Positions 1-8,503 of a stretch of DNA of 11,715 nt are shown one piece after another. The position numbers and the translations under genes were made by a program. Source of the DNA: Chromatiales bacterium (lineage in GTDB: Bacteria > Pseudomonadota > Gammaproteobacteria > JACCYU01). Location: the NCBI GenBank assembly GCA_031177845.1, contig JAPSGG010000014.1, forward strand, positions 1-11,715, written 5' to 3'. How positions within the stretch are numbered: the first letter of the stretch is position 1; each line of letters begins with the position of its first letter. A model generated the notes under the pieces. The model was not told the origin of the DNA. It searched no databases and saw nothing but the letters and a program-made list of their open reading frames with translations.

Positions 1-27
1 TGATCTGAAGAAGGGTAATCAAGCTCC

Positions 28-77
28 AAAAAAATCCCGCCATCCCCCCTTTGACAAAGGGAGGCGACAGGGGATTT
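28..77 (-). terminator. Candidate rho-independent terminator of ftsK
   Basis: Read on the minus strand, the direction of ftsK, the palindrome at 32-77 becomes a GC-rich stem-loop whose last arm runs directly into seven T residues (the A run at 28-34 on the plus strand). A stem followed by a U tract is the signature of an intrinsic terminator, and the position 70-120 bp after the ftsK stop fits. The stem is long and imperfect, and the element is also a repeat, so terminator function is inferred. The rest of 1-144 shows no gene; lolA, the frequent downstream neighbour of ftsK, does not begin here. Confidence 0.45.
32..77. repeat. Imperfect palindromic intergenic repeat, copy 1
   Basis: This is a 46-bp imperfect palindrome. 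The outer arms AAATCCC (32-38) and GGGATTT (71-77) are perfectly complementary. The inner arms CCCCCCTTT (44-52) and AAAGGGAGG (56-64) pair with one mismatch around the loop GAC. A related element lies at 11048-11084, with the same AAATCC outer ends and C-run/TTT core. From memory, palindromes of this type (AAATCCCC...CCCCTTT...AAAGGGG...GGATTT) are dispersed in many proteobacterial genomes, but I could not search for other copies. It lies 68 bp beyond the ftsK stop codon. Confidence 0.7.
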
Positions 78-144
78 CTGCCAGTACCCGCACGCGAATT
101 TACGCTAAACACGTCTGCTCCGCACCCCTTACGCGAGCTCAAGA

Positions 145-2457
145 TCAAGCCGCCGGTGGCGGTGGCGCCAGCACCTCACGGCCGCCGTTGGCCTGCACCG
201 CACTGACCACGCCGGCCTGCTCCATCTCCTCGATCATGCGCGCAGCGCGGTTATAGCCGATCTTGAGCCGCCGCTGCACGTACGAGATCGAGGCCTTGCG
301 CGACTCGGTCACGATCGCCACGGCTTCGTCATACAGCGGGTCGCTCTCGCCCTCGCCGGCCGCCGGGGGCTCCAGGCCTGGTATGGCGTTGACACCTGGT
401 TCGGGTTCCTGCAAGACCGCTTCCACGTAATCCGGTTCGCCCTTCCCCTTGAGAAAACTGACCACCTTGTGCACCTCGTGATCGCGTACAAAGGCGCCGT
501 GCACGCGCTCCGGAATCGCCTGGCCGGGTGGCAAATAAAGCATGTCCCCGTGGCCCAGCAACTGTTCCGCGCCCATCTGATCCAAGATGGTGCGGGAATC
601 GATCTTCGACGAGACTTGAAAGGCGATCCGCACGGGGATATTCGCCTTAATTAGGCCGGTGATCACGTCCACCGACGGCCGCTGCGTGGCGAGCACCAGA
701 TGGATACCTGCGGCACGCGCCTTCTGTGCCAGCCGAGCGATCAGCTCTTCGACCTTCTTGCCGACCACCATCATCATATCGGCGAACTCGTCGATGATGA
801 TGACGATCAGAGGTAGCGTGTCCAATGCTGGCGCTGGCGCTGCCGGATCGAGTTGCGCAGCGCGGTCGAACAGCGGATCGGTGATAGGCTCACCAGCCTC
901 CCGCGAGTCTCTGATTTTCTTATTAAAACCGGCGATATTGCGCACGCCCAGACACGACATCAGCTTGTAGCGCCGTTCCATCTCGGCCACGCTCCAGCGG
1001 AGGGCGTTGGCGGCCTCCTTCATGTCCGTCACCACGGGCGCTAGCAGATGCGGGATGCCTTCGTATACGGAAAGCTCCAGCATCTTCGGATCGATGAGGA
1101 TCAGCCGCACGTCGGCCGGCATGGCCTTGTAGAGCAGGCTCAGCAACATGGCATTGATTGCGACTGATTTTCCCGCACCGGTCGTGCCTGCGACCAGAAG
1201 ATGCGGCATCCGCGCCAGATCGACGGCGACTGGTCGCCCGCCGATGTCCTTGCCCAGCGCCAGAGTCAGGGGCGAAGCAGATTTCTCATAGATGGGCGCG
1301 TGTACGATCTCGCTCAAGGAAACGATCTCGCGCTTCTCGTTGGGGATCTCCAGACCGACCACTGGTTTGCCGGGAATTACCTCCACGATGCGCACGCTGA
1401 TCACGGACAGGGCGCGCGCGAGATCCTTCGCCAGGCTGGTGATGCGACTCACCTTGACACCGGGGGCCGGATGCAGCTCAAAGCGGGTAATCACTGGGCC
1501 CGGCTGCACTGCCACCACCTGGGCCTCGATGCCGAAATCCAGCAGTTTCGCCTCCACCTGACGGGACATGGCCTCCAGTGCCGCCTCGGAGTAGCCGCCC
1601 TGCTGCGGTTGCGGCGGGTCCAGCAAGGATAGCGGCGGCAGCTCCGAACTACCGCCGCTCCGGGTGCTAGGAACGAATAGCGGAAGCTGCGGCTCCCGTT
1701 CGACCCGCGGGCTGGTCTTCGTCTCGCCGAGCACGGGTTCGATACGCGGGGGCTTCCGCTTGGCCGGCTTGGCTCTTTCCTCCTTGGACATCGCCTCCGC
1801 GGCACGCGCCTTCTCGCGGTATGCGTTCCAGAGTCCCGCGATGCGACCTACCGTCTCTCTGTACAACGCTAAACCGCCCCGGCCCAAGAGGTCCATCAAT
1901 GCCAACCAGGACAGCCCCGTAAACAACGTGATGCCCGCCAGGAGCAGAGCCAGCAACAACAGCGTTGCACCGACGAAGTTGAACACCTGTTCAAGGCCGT
2001 GCCCGACCAGATCGCCGAGGATGCCTCCAGCGTTCAGCGGTAGCGCGCCGACGCTGAAATGCAGCGTGGCCATGCCGCAACCGGCGGCCAGGGTCACGGC
2101 GAAGCCCAGCCAGCGAATGCCCAGATCACCGTACTCCAGTTGTCCGGACGGGCTCTGCCCACGAAAGATCAGCCAGCCGCTGTAGATGACCATGATGGGC
2201 GCCAGATATGCGAGATAGCCGAACAGATAAAAAAATGCGTCGGCAAACCAGGCCCCCGCCACGCCGCCTAGATTGGTGGCGGTGCCGCCATTGCCAGTGT
2301 AGGACCAGCCTGGGTCCTGAGGGTTGTAGGTCAGCAGCGCCAGGAGCAGATACAGCCCGATCGCCACTAGGACGAACAGGGCGCCTTCGCGCATGCCGCG
2401 CACCACATGGACGCTGATCGGGCGAGCATTGGGCTTTTTGTGCGTTGCCTGAGCCAA
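145..2457 (-). CDS. ftsK: DNA translocase FtsK
   Basis: This is the septum-anchored, ATP-driven DNA pump that clears the chromosome terminus from the closing septum and activates XerCD recombination at dif. The 770-residue protein has a hydrophobic N-terminal membrane domain with segments near 25-44, 70-98, 115-135 and 160-190. A short proline-rich and charged linker follows (about 215-290), then the alpha/beta motor and a gamma winged-helix domain (about 705-765) that reads KOPS sequences. Walker A is GTTGAGKS (424-431) and Walker B is [11 protein letters not shown] (550-560). The linker is much shorter than that of E. coli FtsK (1329 aa), as in many other bacteria. The start is TTG (2457-2455), supported by an AAGGGAG ribosome-binding site about 10 nt upstream; no ATG is better placed. 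It lies 59 bp downstream of ald on the same strand. A palindrome beyond its stop may terminate it. It appears intact. Confidence 0.97.
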   Translation of the reverse strand: MAQATHKKPNARPISVHVVRGMREGALFVLVAIGLYLLLALLTYNPQDPGWSYTGNGGTATNLGGVAGAWFADAFFYLFGYLAYLAPIMVIYSGWLIFRGQSPSGQLEYGDLGIRWLGFAVTLAAGCGMATLHFSVGALPLNAGGILGDLVGHGLEQVFNFVGATLLLLALLLAGITLFTGLSWLALMDLLGRGGLALYRETVGRIAGLWNAYREKARAAEAMSKEERAKPAKRKPPRIEPVLGETKTSPRVEREPQLPLFVPSTRSGGSSELPPLSLLDPPQPQQGGYSEAALEAMSRQVEAKLLDFGIEAQVVAVQPGPVITRFELHPAPGVKVSRITSLAKDLARALSVISVRIVEVIPGKPVVGLEIPNEKREIVSLSEIVHAPIYEKSASPLTLALGKDIGGRPVAVDLARMPHLLVAGTTGAGKSVAINAMLLSLLYKAMPADVRLILIDPKMLELSVYEGIPHLLAPVVTDMKEAANALRWSVAEMERRYKLMSCLGVRNIAGFNKKIRDSREAGEPITDPLFDRAAQLDPAAPAPALDTLPLIVIIIDEFADMMMVVGKKVEELIARLAQKARAAGIHLVLATQRPSVDVITGLIKANIPVRIAFQVSSKIDSRTILDQMGAEQLLGHGDMLYLPPGQAIPERVHGAFVRDHEVHKVVSFLKGKGEPDYVEAVLQEPEPGVNAIPGLEPPAAGEGESDPLYDEAVAIVTESRKASISYVQRRLKIGYNRAARMIEEMEQAGVVSAVQANGGREVLAPPPPAA

Positions 2458-2516
2458 ACCTAAGATTCTCCCTTAATTCACAAGCTTATTACAATGAAAA
2501 GTCTAGACAATATTTA
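2458..2516 (-). promoter_or_regulatory. AT-rich gap upstream of ftsK, possible promoter
   Basis: These 59 bp between the ald stop (two consecutive TAA codons) and the ftsK start are strikingly AT-rich in a GC-rich window. They contain the 8-bp palindrome GTCTAGAC (2501-2508) and an AAGCTT, then the ftsK ribosome-binding site. The composition is promoter-like. I could not find a -35/-10 pair with good spacing, and there is no terminator hairpin after ald, so ftsK may be partly co-transcribed with ald. Promoter function is inferred from composition only. Confidence 0.3.
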
Positions 2517-3587
2517 TTATACGTCGTTCAGTTCAGCGCGTATAACCGGATTTTCAAACCGTCCGTCACGGACATTAATGCCCGCCCGTAACGAGGGCTC
2601 GCTATCCCAGTCCGGCTGCGCCAGGCGCGTGACGTAACTGATTAAACTGGCGGACAACGCCCGTGAAGAGGTCCGCGGCACGGCTCCGGGCATGTTGGCG
2701 ACGGTAAAGTGCAGCACGCCCTCCTCTCGGTAGACCGGGTCCGCAAAAGTCGTTGGGCGGGTGGTCTCGACGCACCCGCCCTGGTCGACCGAAATGTCCG
2801 TGATCACGCTGCCGTCCCGCATACGCTTGACCATGGCCCGCGTGACTAGGCGCGGGGCGCGCTTGCCGGGCACCAGCACCGCGCCGACCAGCAGATCGGC
2901 GTTCTCTAGCGCGGCTTCGATGTCATGCCGAAAGGCATAAAGCGCGGTCACATTCGAGCCTAACTCGCGCATGCGTGCGAGCTTGTCCCGCTGCACGTCG
3001 AACACAATCACGTTAGCGCCCAGCGCCGCGGCGATTTCCGCCGCCGCGCCTCCGGCCACACCCGCCCCCAGTACCACGACCCTCCCGCGTTCGGCCGCCG
3101 GCAAACCGCCCAGCATGATGCCCGATCCACCTTGCGGCTGATGCAATAAATGCGTCGCGACCTGCACCGACACGCGACCGGCGATCTCGCTCATGGGCGC
3201 AAGCAGTGGCAGCGTATCGCCTACCTGGACGGTCTCGAAGGCAATGGCCGTAAGCCCTATGTCACGCAGCCGTTTTGCAAGTTCCTGGTTCGCGGCCAGA
3301 TGCAGGAAGCAAAACAGCACGTGATCCGCGCGCAGGTGGACAAGGTCCGCATCGATCGGCTCCTTGACCTTGACGATGAGGTCCGCGCGCGCATAAAGCT
3401 CGGCGGCTTCCGCGCAGATCCACGCGCCGACTGCGCGGTACGCTTCATCGGCGAAGCCGCTTCTGACTCCGGCATCGCGCTCGATATAGACTTCATTGCC
3501 CATGCGCGCCAGCTCGGCGCAAGCCGCAGGGATCAGCGCCACCCGCCCCTCATGGGGCTTCAGCTCACGGGGAATACCGATGCGCAT
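2517..3587 (-). CDS. ald: Alanine dehydrogenase
   Basis: This is a cytosolic NAD-dependent enzyme that interconverts L-alanine with pyruvate and ammonia. The 356-residue protein matches the family, which is usually about 370 residues. Visible hallmarks are Arg15 in HEGRVAL and Lys75 in VKVKEP, which bind substrate; the catalytic His96 in FLHLAA; the Rossmann motif VVLGAGVAGG (171-180); Asp268 in DISVDQGG; and Asn298 in TVANMPGAVPRTSS. Lys75 and His96 fall at the same numbers as in the characterised family members. The start chosen is ATG 3587-3585, preceded by GGCGAGG. An upstream in-frame start at 3617 would add ten residues with no family counterpart. The gene is divergent from trxB and 59 bp upstream of ftsK. 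In E. coli this slot between trxB and ftsK holds lrp. The C-terminus is slightly shorter than usual, but all key residues are present. Confidence 0.95.
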   Translation of the reverse strand: MRIGIPRELKPHEGRVALIPAACAELARMGNEVYIERDAGVRSGFADEAYRAVGAWICAEAAELYARADLIVKVKEPIDADLVHLRADHVLFCFLHLAANQELAKRLRDIGLTAIAFETVQVGDTLPLLAPMSEIAGRVSVQVATHLLHQPQGGSGIMLGGLPAAERGRVVVLGAGVAGGAAAEIAAALGANVIVFDVQRDKLARMRELGSNVTALYAFRHDIEAALENADLLVGAVLVPGKRAPRLVTRAMVKRMRDGSVITDISVDQGGCVETTRPTTFADPVYREEGVLHFTVANMPGAVPRTSSRALSASLISYVTRLAQPDWDSEPSLRAGINVRDGRFENPVIRAELNDV

Positions 3588-4766
<1,179 letters not shown>

Positions 4767-4805
4767 TCAAGGGAACAGCGACAAAGATTCAGATAAACGC
4801 TCCTG

Positions 4806-4842
4806 CAGCCTCAAGTAATCGGATCTACTCGACCGCAGGCTG
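4806..4842. terminator. Hairpin between convergent trxB and phasin-like gene
   Basis: An inverted repeat lies 40 bp after trxB. CAGCC (4806-4810) pairs with GGCTG (4838-4842), and TCAAGTA (4811-4817) pairs with TACTCGA (4826-4832) with one mismatch, around an 8-nt loop and with a 5-nt bulge. Its position between converging genes suits a bidirectional terminator, but there is no T-run on either side, so function is uncertain. The rest of 4767-4895 shows no gene. Confidence 0.3.
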
Positions 4843-4895
4843 GTGTTGAACACAGAAAAGGATTTGGATTAGTCGATGGTTATCTGGAAGCAAGA

Positions 4896-5396
4896 TCATG
4901 AGTTCTGGCGCCTACTGCGCCCGAGACGTTTGGCATTCGCGGTGACTCGCGTGTGTACTGGCTTCAAACTCCTAGTCATCGCCCGCGCCACAGCTGCGGA
5001 CATTTTTTGCATGGCCTCGCCGGTGCACTGCGCAGCCGCATTTGCGATCCGGCCATGCGCAGTCAAAGGATCGGCCAGGTTGCGGCCAGGGTTCATTGAG
5101 GCCATTGCCATACCACTAGTCATGAGCTGCGACCAAGCCATTATCGTGAATTGCTGATTGAAGTGAATCATCTCGCGCGTCATGACCTGGATGCACTCCA
5201 TCGCCGTCTGCGTCTTCTCGGTGTACATGCGCGAAAACTCCTGGCGTTCGGCAGCGGTTAGGGCGGCGACGTTCGCTCCCGACATCATCATCGTTCGGTG
5301 GAGAAGCGTTTGCCATGAGGCGAGTGCGATTTCACCATTCCTCATCATCAGACTGGTAAGCGGGGCGGCGGCTGCGAGTGGCTTCACCTTGGGCAT
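4896..5396 (-). CDS. Phasin-like protein, methionine-rich
   Basis: This 166-residue, mostly helical protein resembles the phasins that coat polyhydroxyalkanoate granules. The stretch RNGEIALASWQTLLHRT (19-35), followed by ERQEFSRMYTEKTQTAMECI (50-69), has the layout I associate with the phasin family: an amphipathic helix, then an E-R-x-E-F-x-x-M/x-x-E-K segment. No cysteine motif, signal peptide or membrane segment is visible. The C-terminus (about 140-166) is strongly basic, which could allow nucleic-acid or granule-surface contact. Eighteen of 166 residues are methionine, which is unusually high. The ATG at 5396-5394 is preceded by GCGGAG 9 nt upstream; a TTG nine bases earlier is less likely. 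It is convergent with trxB and divergent from the acyltransferase gene. No PHA synthase lies in the window, so the assignment rests on sequence pattern alone; another small coiled-coil family is possible. Confidence 0.6.
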   Translation of the reverse strand: MPKVKPLAAAAPLTSLMMRNGEIALASWQTLLHRTMMMSGANVAALTAAERQEFSRMYTEKTQTAMECIQVMTREMIHFNQQFTIMAWSQLMTSGMAMASMNPGRNLADPLTAHGRIANAAAQCTGEAMQKMSAAVARAMTRSLKPVHTRVTANAKRLGRSRRQNS

Positions 5397-5478
5397 ACGG
5401 TACAACTCCGCACTCTTGAACCAAACAGGGGCGGGACTTTCGCACTTCTAACCCCTCATGTAAAGGATTTCATGCCCT

Positions 5479-6723
5479 ATGACTCAGTATTACCCCAATC
5501 GCAGCAATATCGTGCGGCCAGGTTCGCCCACCAGCGCATCATTCGAAGTCTGCGTCAGGGATTCGCTGGATACCGCCAGTGCCAAGGAGTGGAACCAACT
5601 CGGCGGCCACAACGAACCCTTTCTTAGCTACGAGTTCCTGGTTGCACTGGAGCGCCATGGGTGCGTGGGCGAGGCATTCGGATGGCATCCGCGGCATCTG
5701 CTCGTGCGTGATGCGCGCGGCCGGCTTGTAGGTGCCATGCCCATGTACGTCAAGACCAACTCCTATGGCGAATTCGTGTTCGACTGGTCATGGGCCTCCG
5801 CTTACGAGCGCTGCGGCCTGGGCTATTATCCCAAGCTGGTGATATCGATTCCGTACACGCCGATTCGAGGGCCGCGCCTGCTTGCGGCTCCCAGTGCCGA
5901 TACCCACCTGGTTCAGGATCTGCTCATCGAACAGGCCATAGGTCTCGCCAACAATCAAGGATTCAGCGGCGTGCATTGGCTGTTCACGGACCGCGACGAC
6001 ACGCGCCGGCTGCGTGATCATAGCCTGATCCTGCGCATGGGTGTTCAGTACCACTGGCACAATAACAGCTATCGGGACTTCGATCATTTCCTCGAAGGCT
6101 TTCAGTCTCGTAAGCGCAAGAAGGTGAAGCGCGAACGCTTGCGCGTGGCCGAGCAAGGTATTCGCATGCGGATCCTGCACGGCAACGAGGCCGACGATGC
6201 GACATGGCGGACGGTGCACCGGTTCTACGTGGATACCTTCGACCGCAAGTGGGGCGTCCCCACGTTGAACCTAAACTTCTTCAGGGAGCTCGGACGCACC
6301 ATGGGCGAGCGCGTGATGCTGGTCCTGGCGGAGCATGCAGGCCGGACTGTGGCCTGCGCAGTAAGCTTTCGCAGTGATGAGGCTCTCTATGGCCGCTTTT
6401 GGGGCTGTGAACGGAGCTTTCATAGCCTGCATTTTGAGGCCTGTTACTACCAGGGCATCGAATACTGCATCCGACATGGGCTACGGCGCTTCGAACCCGG
6501 CGCGCAGGGCGAACATAAGATTAGTCGCGGTTTTCTGCCCACGCGCACCTGGTCGGCCCACTGGATCGGGCACGGCAGGTTCCGCGAGGTTCTCGCGGAC
6601 TTCTGCCGGCGCGAGCAGTCCGTGATGCAGCAGGAATACGAGGCGCTGTGGGCGCTGTCGCCCTATCGCGAAGACGCCATACCACTGACGCAGCGAAACC
6701 GCCGCGTTGATCGTGCTGAATGA
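5479..6723 (+). CDS. COG3146 family N-acyltransferase (GNAT/FemAB-like)
   Basis: This is a 414-residue soluble protein of the COG3146 / FemAB-like (DUF482, PF04339) family of predicted N-acyltransferases. Its substrate is, to my knowledge, not established. Family landmarks are GWHPRHLLVRD (68-78), GAMPMYVKTNSYGEFVFDW (85-103), AYERCGLGYYPKL (108-120), TPIRGPRLL (127-135), the basic patch SRKRKKVKRER (210-220), TFDRKWGVPTLN (253-264), LYGRFWGC (303-310), HFEACYYQGIEYCI (318-331) and FEPGAQGEHKISRGF (338-352). Length is near the family norm. The ATG follows an AAGGA about 11 nt upstream, which is a long spacing; no better start is visible. It lies 190 bp before aat on the same strand, a neighbour relation I remember from other proteobacteria. 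That hints at amino-acyl transfer to peptides, but this is inference. The gene is intact. Confidence 0.9.
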   Translation: MTQYYPNRSNIVRPGSPTSASFEVCVRDSLDTASAKEWNQLGGHNEPFLSYEFLVALERHGCVGEAFGWHPRHLLVRDARGRLVGAMPMYVKTNSYGEFVFDWSWASAYERCGLGYYPKLVISIPYTPIRGPRLLAAPSADTHLVQDLLIEQAIGLANNQGFSGVHWLFTDRDDTRRLRDHSLILRMGVQYHWHNNSYRDFDHFLEGFQSRKRKKVKRERLRVAEQGIRMRILHGNEADDATWRTVHRFYVDTFDRKWGVPTLNLNFFRELGRTMGERVMLVLAEHAGRTVACAVSFRSDEALYGRFWGCERSFHSLHFEACYYQGIEYCIRHGLRRFEPGAQGEHKISRGFLPTRTWSAHWIGHGRFREVLADFCRREQSVMQQEYEALWALSPYREDAIPLTQRNRRVDRAE

Positions 6724-6913
6724 CCAGCGGCTGAGCAATCGGTGTTCCGGCAGGCTTCAAATCTGGCAAAATGCCCCCTGATCGAGCGTCTCGAACGGGA
6801 CGACACGTCTCGTCGCCATGTGCGCAAAGATCTTTTCCCAGGCCCCTGATGTGTTCCATTGCCATGTCTTCGAAGCCATCGAGCAGCCTTTGCATTGCAG
6901 CGGGTAACAAGCC
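6724..6913. other. Gap between the acyltransferase gene and aat
   Basis: This is 190 bp with no recognised gene. A small open frame (ATG 6771 to TGA 6917, 48 codons) ends across the aat GTG as GTGA, but it has no ribosome-binding site and a composition rich in Ser, Pro and Arg. A CAAAAT (6767-6772) is weakly -10-like without a partner. An in-frame TAA at 6905-6907 shows that aat cannot start further upstream. I see no terminator. Confidence 0.35.
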
Positions 6914-7738
6914 GTGAGCATCGAATGGCTGGATCCGCTTGATCCGAATTATCCGTTCCCGCCGGCCGATAGCGCGCACACGGATCCGGATGGACTGCTA
7001 GCGGCAGGCGGCGATCTCCACCCGAAGCGGTTGCTGCGTGCTTACCGGCGCGGCATCTTTCCATGGTACGAGGAGGGTCAGCCCATCCTCTGGTGGTGCC
7101 CCAACCCGCGCGCGGTGCTTTACCCCGCACACTTCAGAATCACGCGTAGCCTGCGCAAATCCCTGCGCAACAAGCCCTATACCGTGAGCTTCGATCGGGC
7201 CTTTCGCGAAGTTGTGCTCGGGTGCGCCGCGCCACGCCGTCAAGGCGCCGGCACTTGGATCACTCCCGAGATGCTATACGCCTACTGTCAACTCCATGCT
7301 CAGGGCTTTGCCCATTCCATTGAGGTATGGCACGATCGGGATGGGAGCCTAGTGGGGGGACTATACGGCGTCGCGGTGGGCCGGATATTTTTCGGTGAAT
7401 CCATGTTCAGCTGGGCAACGGATGCCTCGAAAGTGGGTCTGGCTTATTTGGTACGGCACCTGCAAGCTTGGGGCTATCCGCTGATCGACTGCCAGTTATC
7501 CTCACCCCACGTCGACAGCCTAGGCGCCGAATTGATTCCGCGGCAGCGGTTCATGCAGATGCTTGCGCGCTATTGTCCGATGCGACGCCATCCGCCGGCA
7601 TGGCGGGTGGATCCTGGTTTGGAGGTGGCTTCCTGGCAGCCGGGCGCTGCAAACCCTTTGACTCGTCGACCGGGCCCGCGCTCGCATTCGGGCCGGAACT
7701 CTCCCGCGACCGCGCAAACAAAAAGCGGTATTAAATGA
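6914..7738 (+). CDS. aat: Leucyl/phenylalanyl-tRNA-protein transferase
   Basis: This cytosolic enzyme moves Leu or Phe from aminoacyl-tRNA to N-terminal Arg or Lys of proteins, marking them for ClpS/ClpAP degradation (bacterial N-end rule). The 274-residue protein shows the family signatures DPDGLLAAGGDL (24-35), LLRAYRRGIFPWY (40-52), WWCPNPRAV (60-68), TWITPEM (114-120), GGLYGVAVGRIFFGESMFS (148-166), ASKVGLAYLV (171-180) and IDCQLSSPHVDSLGAELIPR (191-210). It is longer than E. coli Aat (234 aa) because of a polar, probably disordered C-terminal tail (about 245-274). The GTG start is fixed by an in-frame stop 7 bp upstream; the ribosome-binding site is weak. The usual followers ate (bpt) and infA are missing; an export lipoprotein gene begins 25 bp downstream. 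Confidence 0.96.
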   Translation: MSIEWLDPLDPNYPFPPADSAHTDPDGLLAAGGDLHPKRLLRAYRRGIFPWYEEGQPILWWCPNPRAVLYPAHFRITRSLRKSLRNKPYTVSFDRAFREVVLGCAAPRRQGAGTWITPEMLYAYCQLHAQGFAHSIEVWHDRDGSLVGGLYGVAVGRIFFGESMFSWATDASKVGLAYLVRHLQAWGYPLIDCQLSSPHVDSLGAELIPRQRFMQMLARYCPMRRHPPAWRVDPGLEVASWQPGAANPLTRRPGPRSHSGRNSPATAQTKSGIK

Positions 7739-7763
7739 TAAACGTAGTATTCCGAGGACGAAT

Positions 7764-8444
7764 ATGAAAGCGAAGCCCCCCCGCCGATGGCGCATGCCGG
7801 CCGTGTCCGGGATGCTGCAGCCTGCGCTGCAGGCCGTCGCCATGCTGCTTATAGTGGCTGCAGTGATCAGTCTCAATGCCTGCGTTACGCCCTATAGCAC
7901 GAGCCCTCTGCCGCCTGGCGGCTCCGGGGCAATCGAGCAAACCTCCGTCGACGCCAACGAGCCCGGCTATTTTATCAGCCCGGAGGATCTGCTATTTATC
8001 TCGGTATGGCAGGAGCCGGAGTTACAGCGGGAGGTGAGGGTCAGGCCGGATGGCGGGATTTCCTTTCCGCTGGCGGGCAATGTCGACGTGGCGGGCAAGA
8101 CGGTGGAGATGGTGACCGACATCATCACCGAGCGGGTGCAGAAGTATATCCCGGCGGCCGTGGTCACCGTCTCGGTGCAGGAGGTCGCCGGCTACAGCAT
8201 CTTCGTGATCGGCCAGGTGAATGAGCCCGGCCAGTTTACGCTCGGACGCTATGTCGATGTCATCCAGGCGCTGACCCTGGCGGGCGGGCTCACGCCATTC
8301 GCGAACGGCGACGCCATCACGATCCGGCGCCGCACCCCGAATGGGGAAATCGTGATGCCCTTCGACTATGGGGCGGTGCGGGCAGGCAGGAACATGGAGC
8401 AGAACGTCATCCTGCAAAGCGGCGACACCGTCGTGGTGCCTTGA
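7764..8444 (+). CDS. Polysaccharide export lipoprotein (Wza/EpsA-like)
   Basis: This is a predicted lipoprotein of the outer-membrane polysaccharide export family. Residues 1-40 form a long lipoprotein signal: a basic N-terminus, a hydrophobic stretch (about 23-37) and the lipobox LNAC, with Cys40 as the lipidation site. A polysaccharide export domain follows (about 69-140), containing ISPEDLLFISVWQEPELQRE and VRPDGGISFPLAGNV. Then comes an SLBB-type domain (about 144-226) with FVIGQVNEPGQFTLG and ALTLAGGLTPFA, ending in SGDTVVVP. At 226 residues it lacks the extra domains and C-terminal membrane helix of E. coli Wza (379 aa) and resembles the short proteins tied to exosortase/PEP-CTERM exopolysaccharide loci. 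The ATG follows CGAGGA with 7 nt spacing. It sits 25 bp after aat and converges on thrC. No glycosyltransferase, chain-length or polymerase gene is nearby, so its partners must lie elsewhere. Confidence 0.9.
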   Translation: MKAKPPRRWRMPAVSGMLQPALQAVAMLLIVAAVISLNACVTPYSTSPLPPGGSGAIEQTSVDANEPGYFISPEDLLFISVWQEPELQREVRVRPDGGISFPLAGNVDVAGKTVEMVTDIITERVQKYIPAAVVTVSVQEVAGYSIFVIGQVNEPGQFTLGRYVDVIQALTLAGGLTPFANGDAITIRRRTPNGEIVMPFDYGAVRAGRNMEQNVILQSGDTVVVP

Positions 8445-8464
8445 ATTCCGCCTTCTGGGAATAT

Positions 8465-8496
8465 CTGGAGCAGCCGGCAACTGGAGCAGCTGGCAA
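8465..8496. repeat. Tandem duplication of a 16-bp unit
   Basis: CTGGAGCAGCCGGCAA (8465-8480) is followed immediately by CTGGAGCAGCTGGCAA (8481-8496), differing at one position. The pair fills most of the 59-bp gap between the convergent export-lipoprotein and thrC genes. A short ATTCC/GGAAT hairpin (8445-8462) lies just before it. No T-run terminator is visible here. Confidence 0.8.
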
Positions 8497-8503
8497 AACG
8501 AGT

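Noticed and set aside
1664..2185. 173-codon plus-strand frame opposite ftsK
   Set aside because: It is antisense to the ftsK membrane and linker region and has a serine/proline/arginine composition typical of shadow frames.
5397..5478. Sigma-54 or sigma-70 promoter for the phasin-like gene
   Set aside because: TTTACA is -35-like but has no acceptable -10, and the GG/GC pair nearby has the wrong spacing for sigma-54.
7820..7834. GCCTGC-GCT-GCAGGC hairpin early in the export lipoprotein gene
   Set aside because: It falls in GC-rich coding sequence for the signal peptide and is short enough to be incidental.
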